From Agrobacterium vitis (GTDB lineage Bacteria > Pseudomonadota > Alphaproteobacteria > Rhizobiales > Rhizobiaceae): a DNA stretch of 64,000 bases. Position numbers and translations under genes: made by a program. The notes beneath the pieces were generated by a model that saw only the letters and a program-made list of their open reading frames with translations, had not been told where the DNA came from and made no database searches. Every line of letters starts with the position of its first letter. Position 1 is the stretch's first letter. Shown in pieces: positions 25,273-33,423 of the stretch. Location: assembly GCF_013426735.1 (NCBI RefSeq), contig NZ_AP023272.1, positions 3,020,501-3,084,500 of the forward strand, given 5' to 3'.

Positions 25273-26226
25273 TCAGACACCAGGGGTGGATGCCTTGCGC
25301 GCCGCACGGCGCTCGAGTCCCAATTGATGCTCGCGCAGGATGATGAAAATTCCCGCACCCGCCACGATCAGCGTGCCGACCAGGGTGTGAATGCTCGGAA
25401 GGTCGTCAAACAGCAGATAGCCGATCAACGAGCCAAACAGGATGGAGCTGTATTCGAACGGCGCAATTGTCGAAATATCGGCATGGCGATAGCTTTCCGT
25501 CAGCAAAATCTGGGCGAGGCCGCCGCAGATCCCCGCAAAGGCCAGGAGACCTAGCTGGCGGGCAGAAAGATCGTTCCATCCGAATGGCAGACTGACAAGC
25601 GATATCAGCGCCGCGATGATCGAGAAATACAACACGATCGTGGCCGTTTTTTCTTCACGAACGAGTTGGCGGACCTGCAACATCGCTGCGGCTCCAAGCG
25701 TAGCGGAGGCGAGCACGGCAAGCGTCCCCATGCCAACCTCGGAACCATAAAACCCGTCCTGCAACAGGGTCAGCTTCGGCCAGGAAATAATCACCACACC
25801 GACAAGGCCGATGGCAACCGCCGACCAGCGATAGAGCCTGACAGTCTCGCCCAGGAAAACCGCAGCAAACACCACGGCGATCAGCGGCATGGCATAACCG
25901 ATGGCAATAGCATCCGGCATCGGCAGATGCACGAGGCCGTAAAAGCCGCAGGCCATGGCGGCGATGCCAATCAGCCCGCGCTTCACATGCCCGAACACAT
26001 TAGCCGTCCTCAAGCCGGTCCTGATCTGTCCCAGGTAGGCAAGATAGGCCAGGATGGGAATGAGCGCGAAGGCGGAGCGATAGAAAGTGATCTGTCCTGC
26101 GGGCACGTCATCACCTGCCAGTTTGATCGCCGTCTGCATGGCAACAAAGACCGTAACAGAGGCGACCTTGAACACAATGCCTCTGATCGGGCCTCTGATC
26201 GGATCCGCCGATACTTCACTGTTCAT
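25273..26226 (-). CDS. EamA/DMT family transporter
   Basis: A 317-residue inner-membrane protein with ten hydrophobic helices in two EamA repeats (about residues 17-145 and 165-300). It matches the drug/metabolite superfamily of exporters of amino acids, metabolites or drugs. FYRSAFALIPIL in helix 2 and EYSSILFGSLIGYLLFDDLP in the second repeat are typical. The C-terminus is a basic cytoplasmic tail. It is alone on its strand. Confidence 0.88.
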   Translation of the reverse strand: MNSEVSADPIRGPIRGIVFKVASVTVFVAMQTAIKLAGDDVPAGQITFYRSAFALIPILAYLAYLGQIRTGLRTANVFGHVKRGLIGIAAMACGFYGLVHLPMPDAIAIGYAMPLIAVVFAAVFLGETVRLYRWSAVAIGLVGVVIISWPKLTLLQDGFYGSEVGMGTLAVLASATLGAAAMLQVRQLVREEKTATIVLYFSIIAALISLVSLPFGWNDLSARQLGLLAFAGICGGLAQILLTESYRHADISTIAPFEYSSILFGSLIGYLLFDDLPSIHTLVGTLIVAGAGIFIILREHQLGLERRAARKASTPGV

Positions 26227-26649
26227 GATGCTGGACTCACAAGGCCGGCTGATATGCGGGCCATGACATCAGGGAGACGACCGGCCATGGGGTATCAGCC
26301 AGCACGTCAGATAGCTCGACCATTGCCGATTCGGACCAACCGCGCAAGAACAAGGTCAGCATTCACGAACATTACGGCATTGCAAACCTGCGAAGCGCGC
26401 TGTAGTTGGGCAACCAATAATACTATCGCAACCATAACTAAAAATTACAAAATTATCACTTATAAATCATATACTTAAATCAATATCACAAAAATCATTA
26501 ATCTATCCTCGAAAACAAATCGCACCCAAAAACAATAGATTTTAATTTATTCTTACTTAACCAAGTCATGCGTTACTTTGTTGCAAAGCAATATATTATT
26601 TTTCTTCCCACTTTGGGTCATCGCGCCCCTGGCTTCAGGATTTATCGCC
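26227..26649. other. AT-rich intergenic region upstream of the Cache protein gene
   Basis: About 420 bases between divergent genes, very AT-rich from 26400 on. TTAACCA at 26557-26563 resembles half of a CtrA box, and TTAA-N7-TTAC precedes it. No gene is seen. Confidence 0.4.
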
Positions 26650-27762
26650 ATGTCAAATTCGCCAGCACCCCTCCGCCAGAACCGGGTCGTGAACGCAACG
26701 CCTCGCTCCATGCGGCTGATCACCGAAAGCATTGGCGGTGATCTCGAAACATTCAGCATGAACAATACATTGGTGGTCAAGCAGATCCGCCTGCTGGCGA
26801 TCAATGCCCTGATTGAAGCGGCGCGCGCCGGTGATACGGGCAAGGGCTTCGCGGTCGTGGCCAATGAAGTTCAGCGCCTGGCTCAAAGTGCAGCCGACAT
26901 CGCCAAACAGTTCGAGGACAATGTCCTGAGTCGCATAAAGCTTGGCAGGGCCATGGCCGATGGTCTGGTTCAGGAAATGGAAGGTGTGCGGCTGACCGAT
27001 CTCTGCCTGACGCTGGTACAGTTCATCGTCCGCAATCTGTTCGAACGCACCGCCGATGTCCGCTGGTGGGCGACAGACACCGCCCTGTGGTCGGCGTTGC
27101 AAAATCCAAACATCGAAAACTTCAACCATGCCTCGGAAAGGCTGGGCGTCATCAATCGGTTCTACACGGTCTATCTCGACCTGGTGATGACGGATGCCAG
27201 TGGCCGTGTCGTCGCCTCTGCCAATCCGCGCTACCGAAACAATCTTCAAAACAAGAATTTTGGCCAGGAAACATGGGTCAAGGCAGCCGGTCAAACGAAA
27301 AGCGGCGACGACTATATCGTTGACGAGGTCAAAAAAAGCCCTCTGCATGACAACCGAGACACACTGGTCTATGCTACCGGAATTCGGACGGGAGGTCGTT
27401 CGGACGGCGAACTGCTGGGAATGCTTGGCGTCTATTTCGACTGGCAGGCCCAGGGCCAGGCCATTGTCGAAAAGGAAGCCAATCTGCCGCCGCATCTTGC
27501 CGACAAGACCCAGGTCATGCTGCTCGATGGCTCACTGCGGGTGATTGCCAGCTCCCATCCGAGCCGGATCTACACCCATTTCCCGCTGCACAATAGCCAA
27601 GCAAGCCAAAAAGGCAGTTACTATGATGACAGCGGAAACATCATCGCCTTTGCCAAAACTCTTGGTTACGAAGACTATGACGGTCTTGGTTGGTACGGCG
27701 TGATTATTCAACAAACCGAGGCGGATCAGGATATTCGCGCAAAGCTTGATATCGGTCTGTGA
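26650..27762 (+). CDS. Soluble chemoreceptor-like protein with short MA domain and Cache domain
   Basis: About 370 residues, no membrane segment. The N-terminal third contains the hairpin tip of methyl-accepting chemotaxis proteins (LLAINALIEAARAGDTGKGF, then AVVANEVQRLAQSA), which contacts CheA/CheW. The rest is a Cache-like sensor (TADVRWWATDTALWSAL ... VYLDLVMTDASGRVVASANP ... WYGVIIQQTEADQD). The order is the reverse of classical receptors, and the signalling domain is short. It would be a cytoplasmic sensor feeding the chemotaxis array. The ATG at 26650 is chosen because the upstream extension to 26578 reads like a translated AT-rich leader. No che genes are nearby. Confidence 0.82.
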   Translation: MSNSPAPLRQNRVVNATPRSMRLITESIGGDLETFSMNNTLVVKQIRLLAINALIEAARAGDTGKGFAVVANEVQRLAQSAADIAKQFEDNVLSRIKLGRAMADGLVQEMEGVRLTDLCLTLVQFIVRNLFERTADVRWWATDTALWSALQNPNIENFNHASERLGVINRFYTVYLDLVMTDASGRVVASANPRYRNNLQNKNFGQETWVKAAGQTKSGDDYIVDEVKKSPLHDNRDTLVYATGIRTGGRSDGELLGMLGVYFDWQAQGQAIVEKEANLPPHLADKTQVMLLDGSLRVIASSHPSRIYTHFPLHNSQASQKGSYYDDSGNIIAFAKTLGYEDYDGLGWYGVIIQQTEADQDIRAKLDIGL

Positions 27763-28086
27763 CCCAGGGCAATACCCCGGTGGTTCCAGCTGAGACCTGC
27801 CGGCACACCCAAAGCCAGACCGCGGCCCAGGATATTTCTCGAGCATTTCCAACAAAAGTACAATGCGGCTTTGGCAAACGGAAATCTTTTAAAACAATGA
27901 GATAGCTCATTTTTCTGTTTTCGTGAGACAAGGAAATGATCTGGTGCCATCAAGAATAGACAATAATAGATCGGATTTTAGCAATCGTTCAGAAATTGAT
28001 GTCATCATACCCATGAATTGCGCTGGCCCGTTCCATCGAAACGCTTGCGTATAGTCGATTTGCAATAGGACGATCAGGATATATTG
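27763..28086. other. Intergenic region before pepN
   Basis: About 320 bases. It holds a degenerate rhizobial repeat (27841-27890) and a short hairpin AATGAG-ATAG-CTCATT followed by TTTTC (27896-27915), a likely terminator for the Cache protein gene. The pepN promoter should lie in the last 150 bases. Confidence 0.5.
27840..27887 (-). repeat. Degenerate copy of a rhizobial intergenic repeat
   Basis: Reading GAGCATTTCC ... AAAAGT ... CGG.TTT ... CGGAAAT, it matches the reverse complement of the repeat at 44972-45014 over about 45 bases with scattered changes. Confidence 0.55.
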
Positions 28087-30765
28087 ATGCGTACAGAAAC
28101 GGGCCAGGTTGTCAGCCTGGCGGATTATCGCCCGACCGAGTTTGTCCTGGAGCGAGTGGACCTGACTTTCGAGCTTGATCCAACAGACACAAAAGTCGAG
28201 GCCCGCCTGATCTTCCATCGTCGTGAAGGTGCCGATGTTGCCGCACCGCTGGTGCTGGACGGCGATGATCTGGTTCTCTCCAGCGTGCTGTTCGACCAGA
28301 TCGAACTGGAGCCGGAGCGCTACAGCGCCACCGCGCGCTCATTGACGATCCGCGACCTTCCTGCTGCCGAACCCTTTGAGATCACCATTACCACGCTGAT
28401 CAATCCTGAGGCCAATACCCAGTTGATGGGGCTTTACCGCTCAAACGGCATCTATTGCACCCAGTGCGAGGCCGAGGGCTTCCGCCGCATCACCTATTTC
28501 CCGGATCGACCGGACGTGCTGTCGGTCTATACCGTCAATATCATCGCTGACAAGCAAGCCAATCCGCTGCTGTTGTCGAATGGTAATTTCCTGGGTGGCG
28601 CAGGCTATGGCGAGGGCAAGCATTTTGCCGCATGGTTTGATCCCCATCCCAAGCCCAGCTACCTGTTTGCACTGGTGGCGGGCGATCTCGGCCTGATCGA
28701 GGACACGTTCACCACGGTGTCGGGCCGCGAGGTCGCGTTGAAAATCTATGTGGAGCACGGCAAGGAACCACGCGCCGCCTACGCCATGGATGCGCTGAAG
28801 CGCTCGATGAAATGGGATGAAGATGTGTTCGGGCGCGAATACGATCTGGATATTTTCATGATCGTCGCCGTGTCGGATTTCAACATGGGGGCCATGGAAA
28901 ACAAGGGCCTGAATGTCTTCAACGACAAATATGTGCTGGCCGATCCGCAAACCGCCACCGATGCCGACTATGCCAATATCGAGGCGATCATTGCCCACGA
29001 ATATTTCCATAACTGGACCGGCAACCGCATCACTTGCCGCGACTGGTTCCAGCTCTGCCTGAAGGAAGGGCTGACAGTCTATCGCGATCACCAGTTTTCC
29101 GCCGATCAGCGCTCACGCGCCGTCAAGCGCATCGCCGAAGTCCGGCATTTGCGCGCTGAGCAGTTTGTAGAGGATTCCGGACCGCTCGCGCATCCGGTAC
29201 GCCCGAATACCTACAAGGAAATCAATAACTTCTATACAACCACCGTCTATGAAAAAGGCTCTGAAGTCACCGGGATGATCGCCACCATCCTCGGGCCGGA
29301 CCTGTTCAAGGCTGGGATGGATCTCTATTTCGAGCGCCATGACGGCGATGCGGCAACGGTCGAGGATTTCGTTGCGTGTTTTGCGGAGGTCTCCGGGCGC
29401 GACCTTACCCAATTCTCTCTCTGGTATAATCAGGCCGGTACGCCAAATGTGACGGTATCCTGCGACTACGATGCTGGCACGAGCCTGTTTACTGTCGAGT
29501 TGGAACAAGTGATCCCGCCGACACCCGGCCAGCCAAACAAGCAGCCTATGCATATTCCGCTGCGCTTTGGGCTTCTGGCGGCAGATGGCACACCACTCGA
29601 TACAGCAGCTGTGGACGGTGGTGAAATTAGCGGCGACGTGCTGCATCTGACAGAACGTCGGCAGGTATTCCAATTTTCAGGCGTGAAGGAACGTCCGGTC
29701 CTGTCGCTCAACCGGGGCTTTTCGGCACCCGTCATCCTGCATTTCAGTCAGACAAGTGCTGATCTGGCGCTGATCGCCCGCCACGATAGCGACCTGTTCT
29801 CCCGCTGGCAGGCGCTGACCGACCTCGCCTTGCCGGTTCTATGCGACAACGCACGCCAGTTCTCCACCAAGAGCGGCACAGACAAGAGCGCAACCGATAA
29901 AGCATCCATCGCGGCAAGCGATGCCCTGAAACAAAGCCTGCTTGCCATCATCGCCGACGATGCACTTGAGCCTGCCTTCCGCGCCCAGGCGCTGGCGCTA
30001 CCGAGCGAAGCCGATATCGCCCGCGAACTGGGCAGCGACATCGACCCGGACGCCATCCATCAAGCACGCCAGGCGGTGCTGGCGGATATCGCCACTGAGG
30101 GCGCGGATCTATTTGCCCACCTCTACGACAACATGGCAACTGAGACCCCCTACAGTCCGGATGCTACTGCCGCGGGCAAAAGAGCGCTGAAAAATGCCGC
30201 GCTTGGCTATCTCGTTCAGGCTAAAGGCGAGCCGGCCAAGGCCGCCGAGGCCTATGGCAAAGCCGACAATATGACCGACCTGTCGCATGCGCTCGGCGTT
30301 CTCGCCTATCACTTCGGCGATACGGAAGAGGCGCAGGCAGCACTGGCCAATTTCCAGACCCGGTTTGCCCAGAACGCATTGGTACTGGACAAGTGGTTTT
30401 CCATCCAGGCCACCATTCCGGGACACGGTGCGCTGGAACGGATTGAAGCGCTCATGCAAAATCCGCTGTTCAACGCCAGCAATCCAAACCGTGTTCGCGC
30501 GCTGATCGGCAGCTTTGCCTTTTCCAACCCGACCTGCTTCCACCGCGCCGATGGCAAGGCCTATGACTTTCTTGCCGAGGAAATTCTGGCTATCGATAAG
30601 CGCAATCCGCAGCTTGCCGCCCGCCTGCTGACCTCGATGCGCACCTGGCAAAAGCTTGAGCCCGTTCGGGCAGCCAAGGCCAGGGCGGCCCTTGCCCTTA
30701 TCGAAAGCTCAAACGGCCTGTCCAACGATGTCCGAGATATTGTTGAGCGGATGCTGAAAGGCTGA
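28087..30765 (+). CDS. pepN: Aminopeptidase N (M1 family)
   Basis: An 892-residue cytoplasmic zinc metallopeptidase that removes N-terminal residues from peptides. The substrate-recognition motif GAMENKGLNVF and the zinc motif HEYFHNWTGNRITCRDW (His304, Glu305, His308, then Glu in LKEGLTVYRD) are intact. The long alpha-helical C-terminal domain of the gamma/alphaproteobacterial PepN type follows, with an NLxR-like end. The ATG at 28087 is preferred to the TTG just before it. A strong terminator follows. Length is normal for PepN. Confidence 0.95.
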   Translation: MRTETGQVVSLADYRPTEFVLERVDLTFELDPTDTKVEARLIFHRREGADVAAPLVLDGDDLVLSSVLFDQIELEPERYSATARSLTIRDLPAAEPFEITITTLINPEANTQLMGLYRSNGIYCTQCEAEGFRRITYFPDRPDVLSVYTVNIIADKQANPLLLSNGNFLGGAGYGEGKHFAAWFDPHPKPSYLFALVAGDLGLIEDTFTTVSGREVALKIYVEHGKEPRAAYAMDALKRSMKWDEDVFGREYDLDIFMIVAVSDFNMGAMENKGLNVFNDKYVLADPQTATDADYANIEAIIAHEYFHNWTGNRITCRDWFQLCLKEGLTVYRDHQFSADQRSRAVKRIAEVRHLRAEQFVEDSGPLAHPVRPNTYKEINNFYTTTVYEKGSEVTGMIATILGPDLFKAGMDLYFERHDGDAATVEDFVACFAEVSGRDLTQFSLWYNQAGTPNVTVSCDYDAGTSLFTVELEQVIPPTPGQPNKQPMHIPLRFGLLAADGTPLDTAAVDGGEISGDVLHLTERRQVFQFSGVKERPVLSLNRGFSAPVILHFSQTSADLALIARHDSDLFSRWQALTDLALPVLCDNARQFSTKSGTDKSATDKASIAASDALKQSLLAIIADDALEPAFRAQALALPSEADIARELGSDIDPDAIHQARQAVLADIATEGADLFAHLYDNMATETPYSPDATAAGKRALKNAALGYLVQAKGEPAKAAEAYGKADNMTDLSHALGVLAYHFGDTEEAQAALANFQTRFAQNALVLDKWFSIQATIPGHGALERIEALMQNPLFNASNPNRVRALIGSFAFSNPTCFHRADGKAYDFLAEEILAIDKRNPQLAARLLTSMRTWQKLEPVRAAKARAALALIESSNGLSNDVRDIVERMLKG

Positions 30766-30789
30766 ATGCCTCCCGTTTTCGGTCTTCCC

Positions 30790-30821
30790 AAAGGGGCGGT
30801 CGCACATGCGTCCGCCCCTTT
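30790..30821 (+). terminator. Rho-independent terminator of pepN
   Basis: AAAGGGGCGG / CCGCCCCTTT with an inner CGCA/TGCG stem, followed by a run of eight T. Very strong. Confidence 0.95.
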
Positions 30822-30938
30822 TTTTTACGCAAGCCTGGAATGAATGCTCATGTGCTGGCAGCGCAGGCCTGATTCGAGGCCTGATATGTGCGACTGCAAC
30901 AGTCACGCGATCATGAAAAGCTGATTCTTCGCAAGAGG

Positions 30939-30953
30939 TTAACAAGCGGTTAG
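30939..30953 (+). promoter_or_regulatory. CtrA-binding-site-like sequence upstream of pleC
   Basis: TTAA-CAAGCGG-TTAG, one base from the CtrA consensus TTAA-N7-TTAA, about 98 bases before the pleC ATG and followed by a T-run. PleC belongs to the DivK-CtrA pathway, so feedback would make sense. Confidence 0.5.
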
Positions 30954-31050
30954 TTTTTTCGACTGGACAGGAAGAATCCCTGATGATTCATTAGGTTAGA
31001 TTTGGAGCGAGCGGCGCGCCGAATCAGGACGAGGGATCAAGGCAGGGACA

Positions 31051-33423
31051 ATGGCAAACGTGCAGCGGGCGACCGCAGCCGATGATCGGTTGCGACCGGA
31101 ATTTCCCGGATATCTGTCATTTCTGGATGCGGTCAAGAACCACGGAGGCGTTGCATACGTCGTCCGAAGCCTTTCGATTTCCAATACCGACGCGGCCCTT
31201 CGCCAAGTCATTCCTGTTCTGGTGGTTGCTTTTCTGATCGTCATCGCCATGGCACGCGGCATGGGGCTTGTCTCGGAATATGCGCGAATGGAAAGCGCCA
31301 TCCGCCACTCCACCGCGATGATGGCCTCTGCGGCGGCTGCCGCCTTATCATCCGGCCCCGAGCTTCCGGCAGAACTTGGCAGGGATAAGGCCGAAGTACT
31401 GATCAAGCGCTTCTTGCCACCCAATCTTCTCGATGACGAAAGCTTCGTTCTCTTGCTCGACCCAGAAGGCCGGGTGGTCGCCAGTTCCGGCAATGGCAGC
31501 AGTTTCGTCGGCATGCAGATCATGGCGCTGTTTCCGCAGGTTGCGGTGCTGCGCAATTTCGGTGACCAGACCGGCGCGGTAGAAACCGACATCAACGGCT
31601 TTCGCCATATCGCCGTGCTGACACCAACCGGCACGGACGGCGCGCTTGTGCTGGCGGCCCATTCGCTGAAATCCGCCGCCGATTACTGGCGGGCGGAACT
31701 CGCCCTCAACGTCACACTGTTTTCCGCCATCTCGCTGATCCTGATGGGCATTCTCTATGCCTATTTCGCCCAAGCAAAACGGGCGCGGGAAACCTCTGAC
31801 GTGTTTGTCGATTCCAACCGCCGGGTCGAAACCGCACTGTCTCGCGGTCGCTGCGGATTGTGGGATTTCGACCTCGCCAGCCGAAAACTGGTCTGGTCGC
31901 GCTCGATGTTTGACATTCTCGGCCTGCCGCCGTCCAACGAACCGCTCGGCTTTGCCGACGCTGCCCGGCTGATGCACCCCGATGACGGCAATCTTTATGC
32001 GCTGGCCCGCACCATTGGCCGGGATGGCGACCGTCATATCGACCAGGTGTTTCGCATGCGACACGCCAATGGCCATTATGTCTGGCTGCGCGCCCGCGCC
32101 CAGGTGATCCGCACCAGTTCCGGCAGCCCGCATGTGATCGGCATCGCGATGGACGTGACGGAGCAGCACCGGCTGGCACAGCGCTATGCCGAGGCCGACC
32201 AGCGGCTGGCCGATGCCATCGAATGCACCTCGGAAGCCTTCGTGCTGTGGGACAAGAACGACCGGCTGGTGATGTGCAATGCCCATTTCCAGCATGTCTA
32301 CGGCTTGCCCGACAGCGTGCTGGTGCCCGGCGTCGAGCGCGCCGTGGTCGATGCGGCGGCTGCCCGACCCATCATTCAACGGCGCATAGCCGACCCCTCC
32401 GCCAAGGGCAGTTCGCGGACCACCGAGTTGCAACTGGCCGACGAACGCTGGCTGCAAATCAACGAGCGGCGCACCCGCGATGGCGGTCTGGTCTCTGTTG
32501 GCACCGATATTACGCTGCTGAAGCGCCATCAGGAGCGGCTGCGCGAGCAGGAGCGCCGGTTGATGGCGACCATTGGCGACCTGTCTTCGTCGCAGAAAAA
32601 GCTGGAACGGCAAAAGGCGGAACTGTCGGAAGCCAACGAGAAATATCTGGCCGAAAAACAGCGCGCCGAAGCGGCCAACAAGGCCAAGTCGGAATTTCTC
32701 GCCAATATGTCGCATGAGTTGCGCACGCCGCTCAACGCCATCCTCGGCTTTTCCGAAATCCTCTCCACCGGCATGTTCGGGCCGATCGGCTCGCCGAAAT
32801 ACGGCGAATATGCGCGCGATATCCACGATAGCGGCAAGCACCTTCTCAACGTCATCAACGACATTCTCGACATGTCGAAGATTGAGGCAGGCCATATGCT
32901 GCTGAGATGCGAAAATGTCGATTTCGCCTCGCTGATTGATGAGACCCTGCGGCTGACGACGATTTCCGCCAAGGACAAGAATATTGCTATCGAGCAACGC
33001 ATCGCGTCAGGCCTGGCCATGACCGCCGACCGGCGCGCCCTGAAGCAAATCCTGCTCAACATCCTGTCGAACGCAGTGAAATTCACCAATGAAGGCGGAC
33101 GGATTTCCGTGCGCGCCCACAAGATCGATGGTGCCGTGCGGCTTCTGGTGTCGGATACCGGCATCGGCATTCCCAAACAGGCCATCACCAAGATCGGCCA
33201 GCCCTTCGAACAGGTGCAGAGCCAATATGCCAAGAGCAAGGGCGGATCCGGCCTGGGCCTGGCGATTTCCCGTTCACTGATCCTGCTGCATGGCGGCAGC
33301 CTGCGGATTCGCTCACGCGAGGGCAAGGGGACGGTCGTTTCGATCAATGTGCCGGATAGCCCCTCGCCACTTCCCCCCTGCCGCAAATCCGCCGCTCAGG
33401 GCCGGGTGCTGACAACCGTCTGA
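31051..33423 (+). CDS. pleC: Sensor histidine kinase PleC-like (DivK/PleD pathway)
   Basis: A 790-residue inner-membrane histidine kinase. Two membrane helices (about residues 53-75 and 218-245) bracket a periplasmic or extracytoplasmic sensor region. Two PAS domains follow (about 265-375 and 385-490), then a coiled coil and the HisKA box SHELRTPLNAILGF with His555. The N, G1 and G2 boxes of the ATPase are clear (NILSNAVKFT, DTGIGIPK, GGSGLGLAISR). The post-His region FSEILSTGMFGPIGSPKYGEYA is typical of the PleC/DivJ/PdhS group that acts on DivK. The name rests on this and on the neighbouring glnE, as I recall for S. meliloti. Another PdhS-type kinase is the alternative. Confidence 0.8.
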   Translation: MANVQRATAADDRLRPEFPGYLSFLDAVKNHGGVAYVVRSLSISNTDAALRQVIPVLVVAFLIVIAMARGMGLVSEYARMESAIRHSTAMMASAAAAALSSGPELPAELGRDKAEVLIKRFLPPNLLDDESFVLLLDPEGRVVASSGNGSSFVGMQIMALFPQVAVLRNFGDQTGAVETDINGFRHIAVLTPTGTDGALVLAAHSLKSAADYWRAELALNVTLFSAISLILMGILYAYFAQAKRARETSDVFVDSNRRVETALSRGRCGLWDFDLASRKLVWSRSMFDILGLPPSNEPLGFADAARLMHPDDGNLYALARTIGRDGDRHIDQVFRMRHANGHYVWLRARAQVIRTSSGSPHVIGIAMDVTEQHRLAQRYAEADQRLADAIECTSEAFVLWDKNDRLVMCNAHFQHVYGLPDSVLVPGVERAVVDAAAARPIIQRRIADPSAKGSSRTTELQLADERWLQINERRTRDGGLVSVGTDITLLKRHQERLREQERRLMATIGDLSSSQKKLERQKAELSEANEKYLAEKQRAEAANKAKSEFLANMSHELRTPLNAILGFSEILSTGMFGPIGSPKYGEYARDIHDSGKHLLNVINDILDMSKIEAGHMLLRCENVDFASLIDETLRLTTISAKDKNIAIEQRIASGLAMTADRRALKQILLNILSNAVKFTNEGGRISVRAHKIDGAVRLLVSDTGIGIPKQAITKIGQPFEQVQSQYAKSKGGSGLGLAISRSLILLHGGSLRIRSREGKGTVVSINVPDSPSPLPPCRKSAAQGRVLTTV

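Noticed and set aside
26535..26563. CtrA-like half-sites upstream of the Cache protein gene
   Set aside because: TTAA-N7-TTAC and TTAACCA occur in very AT-rich DNA where such matches arise readily.
31348..32997. 549-codon minus-strand frame opposite pleC
   Set aside because: Antisense to the well-supported kinase. The translation has no domain and the typical composition of a GC-rich shadow frame.
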